From: an uncultured Balneolaceae bacterium
GTDB lineage: Bacteria; Bacteroidota; Rhodothermia; Balneolales; Balneolaceae
Assembly (NCBI GenBank): GCA_913057825.1
Contig: CAJXOW010000011.1
Location: 1 to 64,000, forward strand
Length of the DNA: 64,000 bases
Direction of reading: 5' to 3'
Positions 44,563 through 53,122 of this stretch are shown here, piece after piece; within the stretch, counting starts at the first letter, position 1; each line of letters opens with the position of its first letter. The position numbers and the translations under genes are program-made. The notes below the pieces were generated by a model. It was not told the DNA's origin. It was given only the letters and a program-made list of their open reading frames with translations, and made no database searches.

Positions 44563-45150
44563 CTACTGTTTGTAACGAGCCGGAACATGTCCAAACTCAA
44601 AATGGCGCTTTATATCAAGGGTCCCCGTTAAAGAATCTTGCCGTGTACTCCGGTATGTGACCTTTGCATTTTGAGGGCGCTGACCGGTCGGCAGAATCCA
44701 TGTTATTTCGGCTTCATCAAGTGTGTTATCTGTCCAAACCAATACCCGATTCTCTTCCAGCGATTGCTGCTGGGTGACCAGGTTCTGAAAGGTCAATTTC
44801 ACCCCTTCACTTCTCTCACGGTTTGGTTTCCAAAGAGGTTTCAATTCCATAATAAATCTCCATTGATCAGGGTATATCTCCAAGCGAAGGGTATCCACTA
44901 AAAGTGGATAATCGGTATCGGAAAATAAAGTATCCCCCTGCTTTACCAGGGGTATGTTTTCCTTGGCTGAGGTTTCTGATCTCCTGTCATTTGTTGCTGA
45001 GGGGGCTTCACCAAAAAAGTGTGAGGAGACTAACCCAGAAAAGGTAAAGAGTTCTATTAGTACTGGAATTCCAATACCAATGATAAGCAATATCCGAACC
45101 AACCATTTATTGGAATCAGATTGGTTGGAGGATTGAGGGACTTGATCCAT
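44563..45150 (-). CDS. Single-pass membrane protein downstream of the ba3 oxidase operon
   Basis: The ATG at 45150 is preferred to the ATG at 45195 since it gives a 195-residue protein with a hydrophilic start and a single helix (WLVRILLIIGIGIPVLIELF). The periplasmic part of ~150 residues looks beta-rich (LRLEIYPDQWRFIMELKPLW, LVWTDNTLDEAEITWILPTG). I do not recognise the family. It follows cytochrome oxidase subunit I by 67 bp on the same strand, so a role in oxidase assembly is possible but unproven. Confidence 0.65.
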   Translation of the reverse strand: MDQVPQSSNQSDSNKWLVRILLIIGIGIPVLIELFTFSGLVSSHFFGEAPSATNDRRSETSAKENIPLVKQGDTLFSDTDYPLLVDTLRLEIYPDQWRFIMELKPLWKPNRERSEGVKLTFQNLVTQQQSLEENRVLVWTDNTLDEAEITWILPTGQRPQNAKVTYRSTRQDSLTGTLDIKRHFEFGHVPARYKQ

Positions 45151-45217
45151 GATAATTAGTCGGCGTTTGAGATTGCTCGATCGGAGTAACCCCAAACGCC
45201 GTTTTCAACTCCTTTAG

Positions 45218-46894
45218 TTAAACAGGTATGGTGGGAGCGCCCGGTGAAAACAGGCCGTCCATTACCATTTCGGCCAGAGGTACCGAATATGCAATTAATA
45301 CCAGGGCTATAGCCAGTAGAACCCACAATTTAATGTTATCCAGGATTTTGGGGGCATGTTCGGGCCCCGAAAGAGCTGCAGGAATGAAATCATCTACGGG
45401 TTTATCAGCACGTTCACCCCGGAACCATGAATTGAAAATAACCCAGAGAAAGAATACAAGAGAAACAGTCAGCAGAATTCCGCCGATCGCAATTTGCCAT
45501 TTGATTTCTGAGATGGTGCCAAATACCGCCTCAAAATCAAACTGGGAGTAATTGGGTTCAGCTGTTCTGCGGGGAATGCCGGCAAGTCCTCCCCGGTGCA
45601 TGGCATTAGACATCAATGTCATGCCCAGGAACCATAAGTAGGGTTGTATCAAGGCTAGCGTTTTGTTCTTGAGTTTTCTGCCTGTCAACTGCGGTACCAG
45701 CCAATATGAAATGGCCATAAAAGTTAAAGCTACGGCTGTACCGACCGTCAGATGAAAGTGACCGGGAACCCAAATGGTATTGTGTACCAGGATATTGATA
45801 TTCATTGCAGCATTAATAATTCCGCTAAAACCACCGGCCGCGAACATTATTCCCGCTAGTGCACATCCCGCAAAAGCCGGCTCCCCCCAGGGAAGCTTAC
45901 CCAGCCAGGCAAAATATCCTTTTCCGCCCCGTTGTTTGGCCCCGTGTTCCATACTTGCAACGACCGTAAATAAGGTTAGCAAGCTTGGCAGCAGCAGCAA
46001 CAGCGTCGTAGCCATCGCATAAAACTTGAAGCCGACGGTAATGCCCGGATCAGCATACTGGTGATGATATCCCACCGGTGTTGAAAGAATCAGGAAGATG
46101 ATGAAGACGATCCGAGCCATCGAATCACTGAACAAACGGCCTCCAGAGAGCTTGGGTAGAATGGAATACCAGACAAAATAAGCCGGTAGCAGCCAGAAAT
46201 AGACTACGGCATGACCAAAATACCAGAAAAGCGTTCGAGGAAGCAGTGGATCAATTTGATTAACCCATCCAAGAGACCATGGAATCAGCAGCACTACGAC
46301 CTCGAGAGCTACGCCTACTGTACAGACGTACCACATCAACATGGTAAAAAGCGTCATATAGGTCTGGAGTGGAATCCTTTCATCGGGATGTTCCTTCCGC
46401 CAAGCCAGGTAGGATCGAAACCAATCGGCTCCGGCCATCCATGAACCTATAATCAATAAGGCGGCTCCAATATAGAATAAGGGGTGTGCCTGCATTGGCG
46501 GGTAAAATGTGTAAAGGACTGCAGCTCGAATGGAACTTCCCTCGACAAAACCGCCGAGAATAGCCACAGTGGCCATCAAAGTACCTATGAGCATAATCCA
46601 GAACCAGCTCCAGCTGAATGCCATGTTCTCGGGTTCGCGATCCAAACTGCGGGTAACTCCCCATACAAACAAGCCGGCAATAAAAAACGTAGTGAAGACG
46701 AGCGCTAGCAAGACACCGTGTCCAGTTAACATGGTGTAATACTCAGCCGAACTTATAATATTCCTCGCCCATCCGGTTCTATGTAACGCCTGAATAAGAC
46801 CAAAAAGTCCACCTATTGCCAAAGCAATAAACGCAACAAGAAAGTTGGCTTTCGCTATTTTGGCCGATTTTGGATAGTTATCAATAAATGTCAT
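45218..46894 (-). CDS. cbaA: ba3-type cytochrome c oxidase subunit I
   Basis: The 558-residue, 13-14-helix subunit I belongs to the B-family heme-copper oxidases. Heme and CuB ligands are visible: LTGHGVLLALVFTTFFIAG (low-spin heme His59), YFGHAVVYFWLLPAYF (CuB His with the cross-linked Tyr), VGYHHQYADPG (two CuB His) and PGHFHLTVGTAVALTF (heme His residues). It pumps protons while reducing oxygen to water and usually works at low oxygen. Its start overlaps the subunit II gene stop by 4 bp. The ending TIPV follows a final helix. Confidence 0.95.
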   Translation of the reverse strand: MTFIDNYPKSAKIAKANFLVAFIALAIGGLFGLIQALHRTGWARNIISSAEYYTMLTGHGVLLALVFTTFFIAGLFVWGVTRSLDREPENMAFSWSWFWIMLIGTLMATVAILGGFVEGSSIRAAVLYTFYPPMQAHPLFYIGAALLIIGSWMAGADWFRSYLAWRKEHPDERIPLQTYMTLFTMLMWYVCTVGVALEVVVLLIPWSLGWVNQIDPLLPRTLFWYFGHAVVYFWLLPAYFVWYSILPKLSGGRLFSDSMARIVFIIFLILSTPVGYHHQYADPGITVGFKFYAMATTLLLLLPSLLTLFTVVASMEHGAKQRGGKGYFAWLGKLPWGEPAFAGCALAGIMFAAGGFSGIINAAMNINILVHNTIWVPGHFHLTVGTAVALTFMAISYWLVPQLTGRKLKNKTLALIQPYLWFLGMTLMSNAMHRGGLAGIPRRTAEPNYSQFDFEAVFGTISEIKWQIAIGGILLTVSLVFFLWVIFNSWFRGERADKPVDDFIPAALSGPEHAPKILDNIKLWVLLAIALVLIAYSVPLAEMVMDGLFSPGAPTIPV

Positions 46895-47409
46895 TGCACA
46901 AGTTGCTTTTCATTAAACTGGGATTTGGAAACGACCTTGAGTCTTCCTTCCATAACATGATGTGCCGCTCCGCAATATTCATTACATAGCAAACCATAGG
47001 TTTTCGGGGTGTCAAAGCGGGTGGTAAAGGTGGCCACCTGTCCCGGAATAACCATGGTATTCAAGTTGGTTCCGACTACTTCGAAGCCATGGAGTACATC
47101 CGGGCTTGTAATATGAAATCTTATTTTAGCATCGGTTGGGACGGTAATGGGCTCTGCCGTTCCCGGATTGAACATAAACTGTCGAGACATAACATACACT
47201 TCATAATCTACCTCACTTCCCGGTTCCGCCTTGCGAACTCCGGGATCAGCAAACTTCGTTTCCTGAAGATTTTGAGGATCCACCGTTTTTTCAGCTCCAA
47301 TTACACGAAGATCATACACTGAAAAACCTATAACAACCGTCGCTATAAAAATCGCAATGGCCACCAGGGAGACCCCGATCCAGAATCTTTCAAATCGGTG
47401 AATATGCAT
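46891..47409 (-). CDS. cbaB: ba3-type cytochrome c oxidase subunit II (CuA)
   Basis: A single N-terminal transmembrane helix (IGVSLVAIAIFIATVVIGF) anchors a periplasmic cupredoxin domain of 172 residues total. The CuA site is complete: His107 (SPDVLHGFEVVG), and LLCNEYCGAAHHVM giving Cys142, Cys146, His150 and Met153. It accepts electrons from cytochrome c. The stop overlaps the start of subunit I and the subunit IIa gene is 22 bp upstream. Confidence 0.95.
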   Translation of the reverse strand: MHIHRFERFWIGVSLVAIAIFIATVVIGFSVYDLRVIGAEKTVDPQNLQETKFADPGVRKAEPGSEVDYEVYVMSRQFMFNPGTAEPITVPTDAKIRFHITSPDVLHGFEVVGTNLNTMVIPGQVATFTTRFDTPKTYGLLCNEYCGAAHHVMEGRLKVVSKSQFNEKQLVQ

Positions 47410-47431
47410 AAATTAAATAAAATGTTTTGGG

Positions 47432-47638
47432 TTAGGATAGAATGGATGGGCCGTGTCCGGCAAACTCCACGAAATACATAAAAAACCAAAGCACCAACAA
47501 AAGCACGAAATATAAGAGGGTTAGCGCCAGTGTACCGTGGGGATTAAACTCTTCGAGCGACAACTCTCTAATTTTCTCATCCGACGGGCTTGTTTCTGAG
47601 TTCGATTCGTTCTCCGCTTTTTTATCGTTTGAATCCAT
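47432..47638 (-). CDS. Cytochrome c oxidase subunit IIa (CoxIIA-like)
   Basis: The 68-residue product has an acidic, disordered N-terminus and one transmembrane helix in the family pattern FNPHGTLALTLLYFVLLLVL followed by WFFMYFVEFAGHGPSIL. In ba3 oxidases this small subunit replaces the first helix of subunit II. It is the first gene of the three-gene oxidase operon. Confidence 0.9.
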   Translation of the reverse strand: MDSNDKKAENESNSETSPSDEKIRELSLEEFNPHGTLALTLLYFVLLLVLWFFMYFVEFAGHGPSILS

Positions 47639-47740
47639 ATTATCTTAATATTGCCCTTTTTTGTTTTATTAGAACAGGATACTTAATTAACAAATCAGGT
47701 TTGTTTTACTCAAGATAAATTGAGTCTAAATTAATATTTT

Positions 47741-49726
47741 ATGAATAATGATACCTTCAGTTTAAAATCTGCACTTTTACTTATAGTTGCGGTAGTCACT
47801 GCTGCTATTCCCGCCATTGCGCAAAACACCGGATCATACCACCTATTTTCGCCCGACAGTACGATCCGGATTGACATTTCGGTTCAACACGACATTCAAT
47901 ATTCTGTTTACTACGATAAAAGCAAGGTGATAGACTCCGGTATGGCGTCGCTGGATATTTCCGGCCGGAATGTACTCCCTCCCTCTCCTTCCGCGGCTGA
48001 CGTTCAAAAGAGTTCAAACGACGAGTGGGTAGAACCCGTTGTAGCCTTAAAACATCGTAGAATAAGAGATCGTTATAACCAGATCACCCTTTCTTTTGAC
48101 GGTTCGTACTCCCTTCAGTTCAGGGCCTATGAAGAAGGAGTAGCTTATCGACATTCTTTGTCGCTGGACGAACGTTTAGAAATACAAGATGAGCTGGTTT
48201 CTTTTCAATTCTCTGGCGATTATCGCATCCTGTTTCCTCAAGAAAGTAGTTTGCAATCGCACTATGAACGCCTCTACAAAGACACGACCCTGGCCGGTCT
48301 AACTGAGGGCTCGTTCAGTTCCCTGCCCACTACGCTTCAGACTCCCACGGGCATCACTCTGTCCATTTCAGATGCAGATCTTTTTGACTATCCGAATATG
48401 TTCCTCGAGTATGCCGGAAACCGTTCCTTACGCGGCAAATTTCCCAAAAAGGTTGTTGAAGCTAAAAGCACGTCCGACCGCAATCAAAAAATAACCCAAA
48501 AAGCCGATTTTATAGCTGACATACAAGGAGATCGAACGTTACCCTGGCGAGCGATCAAAATCAATCGCAACGCATCTCAACTGCTCGAAAACAACCTTTA
48601 TTATTTGTTATCTCGATCCAATCAACTTGAGAATAGTAATTGGATAGCACCCGGGAAAGTGGCGTGGGACTGGTGGCATGCCCGGAATATGCACAAAGTT
48701 CCTTTTGAAGCAGGTATTAATACGCAAACTTATAAGCACTACATCGACTTTGCATCCGAGCAAGGATTGGAATTTGTGATACTGGATGAAGGCTGGTCTC
48801 ACACGACCAAACTTCTGGATGTAAATCCCGATATTGACATACCTGAATTAGTTGAATACGCCGACCAAAGGGAGGTCGGATTGATACTCTGGATGCTTTG
48901 GAAGCCTCTGAGGGATAATATGGAGCGGTATTTTTCCCAGTTTGAAGAATGGGGAATCCGGGGATTAAAGATCGATTTCATGCAGCGGGCCGATCAGGAT
49001 ATGGTTCAATTTTATGAACGCGCCGCCCGTAGAGCGGCTGAACATCGCTTGCTCATTAATTTTCACGGCTCTTATAAGCCGTCTGGATTAAGAAGAGCTT
49101 ATCCGAATGTATTGACCTACGAGGGAGTTAAGGGGCTTGAGAATAGCAAATGGAGCGACGTCATTACCCCGGATCATGATGTAGCCTTGCCCTTTACCCG
49201 AATGACGGCCGGTCCCATGGATTATACCCCGGGTGCCATGGTCAACGCCCATACTGATAACTTCAGGGCTATCTTTACTCGTCCAATGAGTCAAGGTACG
49301 CGGGCCCACCAGGTTGCGATGTACATTATTTACGAAAGCGGGCTCCAAATGCTTGCCGACAGCCCGACTCATTACCGGCAAGAGCCTGAAACTACGGACT
49401 TTATCTCCAGGATACCGGTTACGTGGGATCAAACCCTTGCGCTGGAAGCTTCACTGGCCGAACATGCCACTATAGCCCGCCGAAAGGAAAATACCTGGTA
49501 TATTGGTGCTATGACCGGTCAGAATGAATATTCAACCCAAATAAAACTTTCATTTCTTGATCCCGGTCAATCATATCGCGTCATGATTCTCAAGGATGGG
49601 ATTAATGCCGATCGGTATGCAGAAGATTATGTTATTGAACAGAAGGAAGTTCAACAGGACGACAGCCTAGCTATCGATATGGTATCAGGTGGCGGTTGGG
49701 CTGCAATATTGAAACCAATCCGATAG
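47741..49726 (+). CDS. Glycoside hydrolase family 97 protein
   Basis: GH97 enzymes hydrolyse alpha-glucosides or alpha-galactosides. The 661-residue product has a Sec signal (ALLLIVAVVTAAIPAIAQ), the N-terminal GH97 beta-sandwich (HLFSPDSTIRIDISVQ, YEEGVAYRHSL), the central TIM barrel (WDWWHARNMHKVPFEAG, FVILDEGWSHTTKLLDV, GLKIDFMQRADQDMV) and a C-terminal domain. Asp412 in KIDF is in the place of the nucleophile of retaining GH97 alpha-galactosidases, which the inverting SusB type lacks, so a retaining mechanism is favoured (inference). TYEGVKGLE holds the likely acid/base Glu461. No SusC/SusD pair is near. Confidence 0.9.
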   Translation: MNNDTFSLKSALLLIVAVVTAAIPAIAQNTGSYHLFSPDSTIRIDISVQHDIQYSVYYDKSKVIDSGMASLDISGRNVLPPSPSAADVQKSSNDEWVEPVVALKHRRIRDRYNQITLSFDGSYSLQFRAYEEGVAYRHSLSLDERLEIQDELVSFQFSGDYRILFPQESSLQSHYERLYKDTTLAGLTEGSFSSLPTTLQTPTGITLSISDADLFDYPNMFLEYAGNRSLRGKFPKKVVEAKSTSDRNQKITQKADFIADIQGDRTLPWRAIKINRNASQLLENNLYYLLSRSNQLENSNWIAPGKVAWDWWHARNMHKVPFEAGINTQTYKHYIDFASEQGLEFVILDEGWSHTTKLLDVNPDIDIPELVEYADQREVGLILWMLWKPLRDNMERYFSQFEEWGIRGLKIDFMQRADQDMVQFYERAARRAAEHRLLINFHGSYKPSGLRRAYPNVLTYEGVKGLENSKWSDVITPDHDVALPFTRMTAGPMDYTPGAMVNAHTDNFRAIFTRPMSQGTRAHQVAMYIIYESGLQMLADSPTHYRQEPETTDFISRIPVTWDQTLALEASLAEHATIARRKENTWYIGAMTGQNEYSTQIKLSFLDPGQSYRVMILKDGINADRYAEDYVIEQKEVQQDDSLAIDMVSGGGWAAILKPIR

Positions 49727-49782
49727 GTACGAATAGTTTGAGTTGGAATTGATCACGTTAAACCGGCAAAGGTTGATTAATC

Positions 49783-50574
49783 ATGTATCATTGGCAACCA
49801 CGTTTTGAATTTCAACATCCCCCGGGCTCTTACGAGCAAACCCTTGCTCATCCTGTCGAAAATGACAAGGAAGTCAACATTGGTATCAGCCATGAGCACC
49901 GCTTTGCTTTTTATTTCTGGGGGCGCTGGATCGCTGCATACGATACCGTCTCCGCAGGTAACCGTCCCCACCTGGTGTCAATTGACTGGCACCGGGATCT
50001 TGCTCTGCCCACTGAGCAAGAACAAGATGACCTGGAATCTCTTGATATAAGTAATTCCAATGAAATGAGTCTATTTTGCTGGGGATACCTGAATCCGCAT
50101 AACGATGATCACGTGTTGGCAGCTGCCTACAAAAATATGATTGGGGATGTCTATGTGTTGTGTAAGCAAAAGTTTGCTAATCCCTCAGAAATTATTGACC
50201 ACCTTGGAAATAAACATACCGTGAATGTATACCGTGAAAAAGAGGCTTTATTAGAAAATTTGCCGGATGATAAACCGGTTATTCTGGATCTGGACCTTGA
50301 TTATTTTACCGAAACCGACTCTTTTATGGGAATGGATGCAGATGTGGAGTTGTCATCCGACCAGCAGATTTATTCGCTGCTGGATCCTGACTCCGACTTT
50401 TTAGGTAAAATCTATCAAAATCTGTTTGGGTTCACGATCGCACTGGAACCTAAATTTTGCGGCGGCTATCAAAACTCGTGCAGCCTTTTTAAGAAGGTTG
50501 ATCAGCAACTATTCAATCCTCCCCTGCTGCATCCGGCAGGGGACTGGAAAAAGACCGATAATGAAAAGCGATAA
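49783..50574 (+). CDS. UPF0489 family protein (peptide-arginase-like)
   Basis: The 263-residue protein matches UPF0489: NIGISHEHRFAFYFWGRWI, the metal-site-like SIDWHRDLALP (Asp68, His70, Asp72), MSLFCWGYLNPHNDDHVLAA and VILDLDLDYFTET (Asp169, Asp171, Asp173). These match the arginase-type dinuclear metal sites. UPF0489 includes a characterised peptide arginase that converts Arg to ornithine in ribosomal peptides. Whether this one acts on peptides is unknown; no precursor peptide gene was found near. It is 56 bp after GH97 on the same strand. Confidence 0.8.
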   Translation: MYHWQPRFEFQHPPGSYEQTLAHPVENDKEVNIGISHEHRFAFYFWGRWIAAYDTVSAGNRPHLVSIDWHRDLALPTEQEQDDLESLDISNSNEMSLFCWGYLNPHNDDHVLAAAYKNMIGDVYVLCKQKFANPSEIIDHLGNKHTVNVYREKEALLENLPDDKPVILDLDLDYFTETDSFMGMDADVELSSDQQIYSLLDPDSDFLGKIYQNLFGFTIALEPKFCGGYQNSCSLFKKVDQQLFNPPLLHPAGDWKKTDNEKR

Positions 50575-50639
50575 AGACTAATCGCTGATAGAGCACTGGT
50601 CCAAATCGCCAGTACCCTAAAACTTAGACCCCATTTGCT

Positions 50640-51137
50640 ATGAAACGATATTTATTTTACTCATTGGTAGTTCTAATCGGAATGGGATGTGCTTCCAAAA
50701 AGCTGCAGATGGATCTCCCCGATGACAATATCCCTGAAGATGCGAAGATTGCTCTGCTGATTTCAAACCAATCACCCGATTCGCTATTTAAGACTGTCAG
50801 AGACTCTTTACAGCGTTTTGGTTATCTAATTCACCAGGAAAACAGAAAATTGGGAGCTATTTCCACCCGCAGCAGAAATATAGGTAAAAAGATACAAATG
50901 CGGATGAGCTTCCTGATAGAGTCGATTCAGGGAAATGATTCTCGTGTTACCATTCGTTCTGAATGGCGAAAACCTCCCAACTTAAATGAGTTGAAGCAAG
51001 ATGAAGATATCGAAAATCCGGAAGCAATCGGATGGAAAGTTGCCGAGTGGAAAGATCCCCATGAGTCTCGCAAAGCATTTGCTCACATGGTTAAGTTTAT
51101 TCATCGTTTACCGGGTCTACGGATTACCTACAATTAA
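50640..51137 (+). CDS. Lipoprotein of unknown function
   Basis: A short lipoprotein signal (YLFYSLVVLIGMGCAS, acylated Cys at residue 17) starts the 165-residue protein. The mature part looks like an alpha-beta domain (DAKIALLISNQSPDSLFKTV, RMSFLIESIQGNDSRVTI). I do not recognise a family. It is 15 bp upstream of the next ORF frame and probably co-transcribed with the beta-barrel-like protein. Confidence 0.72.
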   Translation: MKRYLFYSLVVLIGMGCASKKLQMDLPDDNIPEDAKIALLISNQSPDSLFKTVRDSLQRFGYLIHQENRKLGAISTRSRNIGKKIQMRMSFLIESIQGNDSRVTIRSEWRKPPNLNELKQDEDIENPEAIGWKVAEWKDPHESRKAFAHMVKFIHRLPGLRITYN

Positions 51138-51167
51138 CGGTTGTAAAATATTTTGAGGTTAGATTCA

Positions 51168-51791
51168 ATGACAATGTCAAACATCGATGCCAACTCTAAA
51201 CGCTGGTCACTTCTAATAATTTACCTGGTAGGGGGATTAATTATGGTCACTCCCCTGTTTTCGCATGCACAAGAAAGCCAGGAAAGTGATTATCTTAAAC
51301 TGAAGGAACGTTACTTTGCAGCCGAAATAGAAAGCGGTTTTATCATGAATGATGCGGCCCATTCGATTGGCGTGGAGATGGGATTTGTAAGAAATGAGAA
51401 CATTCACACGGGATTATCACTTCACTTTATGCTTACCGAGGCGAAGAAAAATTTACCCGTGGGCTCAGAAGAGTTGTCAGAACTGAATTTATTGGGACTC
51501 AATTTTCAATACCGCAACCATCTCGCCAGAAAAGCGGGGTACCTCGCTGCTTTCTCTGCCAACATAGGAACGGCCACATATAATCGATTGCTACCTGAAA
51601 ACGTTATTACATCAAGCGGGTTCACGTTAGCGGGTAAACCAAAGGTTGGATTCTTTTATCAATTCAACCGCTCGACTCGCATGTATGCGGCGATTAAATA
51701 TTTGCATGGATACATATTCCAGGGACAGAAGTCCTATGAGGGTTTACCCATGTTCAGTATAGGTGTTAGAATCAGTGAAGTTGGTTTCTAG
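51168..51791 (+). CDS. Exported outer-membrane beta-barrel-like protein
   Basis: The ATG at 51168 is preceded by TTGAGG and is preferred to a TTG at 51153. A signal peptide (LLIIYLVGGLIMVTPLFSHA) is followed by alternating hydrophobic/polar strands typical of small outer-membrane barrels (FAAEIESGFIMNDAAHSIGV, HTGLSLHFMLTEAKK, NLLGLNFQYRNHLARKAGYL, MYAAIKYLHGYIF) and a C-terminal aromatic residue (EVGF). The 207-residue length suits an eight-stranded barrel. No specific family is recognised. Confidence 0.7.
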   Translation: MTMSNIDANSKRWSLLIIYLVGGLIMVTPLFSHAQESQESDYLKLKERYFAAEIESGFIMNDAAHSIGVEMGFVRNENIHTGLSLHFMLTEAKKNLPVGSEELSELNLLGLNFQYRNHLARKAGYLAAFSANIGTATYNRLLPENVITSSGFTLAGKPKVGFFYQFNRSTRMYAAIKYLHGYIFQGQKSYEGLPMFSIGVRISEVGF

Positions 51792-51960
51792 GCATCCGTC
51801 ATACATTTTTCAATCAACCGCTAACCGGTAAGTACGGCAGAGAATACCCAGTAAATCTCTTGACGACTTCAGCGGTAATCGCCAACCACAAAGTATTCTC
51901 AGCAAAGCGATATTCACGACCTGAAACCAGGGCTGGCAGAAACTAAACAACGGAGAAATT

Positions 51961-52212
51961 ATGCTACGATATCGAAAATTATGGGCAGGATTAGCCGGGA
52001 TTGTCATCTTACTTGTACTAGTCGGTAGTTTCCTGAAACCCGACCTGGTGACCGTGGTTCCCAATGAGTCCCAGCTCAACCGGGAAGAGTCCGATCTGCA
52101 TATCCAAGACCATTCCAATCAACCAAATAGTAACGAAGCTCATAAACCATCAGACCAGGATTCAACCGATGATCATAAATCCATCCCCAAAGCACCTGCC
52201 CCCTCCAATTAA
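51961..52212 (+). CDS. Small membrane-anchored protein, unknown function
   Basis: The 83-residue product has one N-terminal transmembrane helix (LWAGLAGIVILLVLVGSFL) and a hydrophilic tail of about 55 residues rich in Asn, Asp, Ser and His. The start is preceded by GGAG at 51953-51956. No family is recognised. The helix could also be an uncleaved signal anchor. Confidence 0.6.
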   Translation: MLRYRKLWAGLAGIVILLVLVGSFLKPDLVTVVPNESQLNREESDLHIQDHSNQPNSNEAHKPSDQDSTDDHKSIPKAPAPSN

Positions 52213-52311
52213 TTTGCTCTTCATATAGTTGGACGGATTGATGGAACTCGAACGACGAGTTCAGTGGTTGTTAAAATAGGTATAATTGGGAAAAAGGGTA
52301 TTAATAAGACT

Positions 52312-52692
52312 ATGCAAACACAAGAATCGCCTTATATCGTCAATCACCGTTGGGGAGAGATCGTGGTGCGGGAAAACAGCAAGGAAAAAAAGTATAAAGA
52401 TGCCAAACTGTATCCCGGTGGATCGAGGGAATGGGACTGGAACGAAACCGGCACCCACCATGACCCCGGCATTCAACCGGCAGATGTGGAGGAGTTAATC
52501 GAACAAGGATCCGAGGTTATTGTTCTATCACGCGGCGTTTACCAACGATTGAAGGTATGCGAAGAAACGACCGACTGGCTGGAAGACCTGGATATCCCCT
52601 ACCATATAGAGGAAACCCAAAAAGCCATTTCCACGTATAACAACCTGAGAAAAGACAAAAAAGTGGGAGGACTTTTTCATTCAACCTGTTGA
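52312..52692 (+). CDS. Mth938-like domain protein (DUF498 fold)
   Basis: The ATG at 52312 gives a 126-residue protein that begins just before the domain; an upstream in-frame ATG at 52264 would add 16 residues unlike the family. Visible signatures are PYIVNHRWGEIVVRE, KDAKLYPGGSREWDWNETG, HDPGIQPADVEELIEQGSEV and VIVLSRGVYQRLKV. The family is linked loosely with mitochondrial complex I assembly (NDUFAF3) and archaeal relatives, but its bacterial role is unknown. Copy 5 of the palindromic element begins 102 bp downstream. Confidence 0.85.
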   Translation: MQTQESPYIVNHRWGEIVVRENSKEKKYKDAKLYPGGSREWDWNETGTHHDPGIQPADVEELIEQGSEVIVLSRGVYQRLKVCEETTDWLEDLDIPYHIEETQKAISTYNNLRKDKKVGGLFHSTC

Positions 52693-52793
52693 TTTCGACC
52701 TTCCCTTATTGGTGTTTAATGGCTAAACGATCCTTTTTCTTGTCCATTCTGAATGTTTTTAAACTAATAAATCCGTTCGTACATACGTTTATA

Positions 52794-52957
52794 AGAGTTC
52801 TTTGAAAGACCGGGCGGCGGTTCCTTGCTCGTATACTTTTCTTCGGTTGGATGCATTGAACGGTTAATTGTTCCCGTTTACGATTATTGTTGTTACTGCC
52901 TGCTACCCAGAAAATTATTATGCTTCGGAACCGCCGCCCGGTCTTTCAAAGAACTCT
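52794..52957 (-). repeat. Palindromic hairpin element, copy 5 (164 bp, inverted orientation)
   Basis: Arms AGAGTTCTTTGAAAGACCGG and the complement ending in GGTCTTTCAAAGAACTCT are perfect. The interior, read on the minus strand, is nearly identical to copies 1 and 2: GAAGCATAATAATTTTC to GCAGTAA, then a variable centre, TTCAATGCAT and ACCGAAGAAAAGTATACGAG. The base G in GAAAG pairs with C on the right arm where other copies have A:T. It fills a large part of the 52693-53122 gap; the remaining flanks are AT-rich and show nothing further. Confidence 0.92.
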
Positions 52958-53122
52958 ATAATTATTATTGATACTACAGATCAGTAAATTCAATCGAATT
53001 GCTATAAAATAATTTCTTTTTAGGACGTTATAGACCCAACAGAATAACATATAGCCGGCGAGTGAGTCCGGCAAAAAAAGTTATCTACCCAAACAACATA
53101 ATTCTAAACTGTATTCCAAGAT

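Noticed and set aside
44415..44660. Plus-strand ORF after the copper ATPase
   Set aside because: It overlaps the better-supported minus-strand gene ending at 44563, has no signal of a family and an unlikely composition.
51810..52118. 102-residue minus-strand ORF between the barrel and small membrane protein genes
   Set aside because: It overlaps the plus-strand small membrane gene that has a ribosome-binding site and a clear transmembrane helix; composition is not convincing.
15718..52957. Integron attC sites
   Set aside because: The palindromes lack GTTRRRY / RYYYAAC core sites, occur in both orientations, and are separated by long stretches of housekeeping genes with no integrase or cassette array.
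15718..52957. Retron or group II intron RNAs
   Set aside because: No reverse transcriptase ORF is near any copy, and the long perfect outer stems and short length do not show msr/msd or intron domains.
15718..52957. CRISPR array
   Set aside because: Copies are 6-13 kb apart and palindromic over their full length; no short regular spacing and no cas genes.
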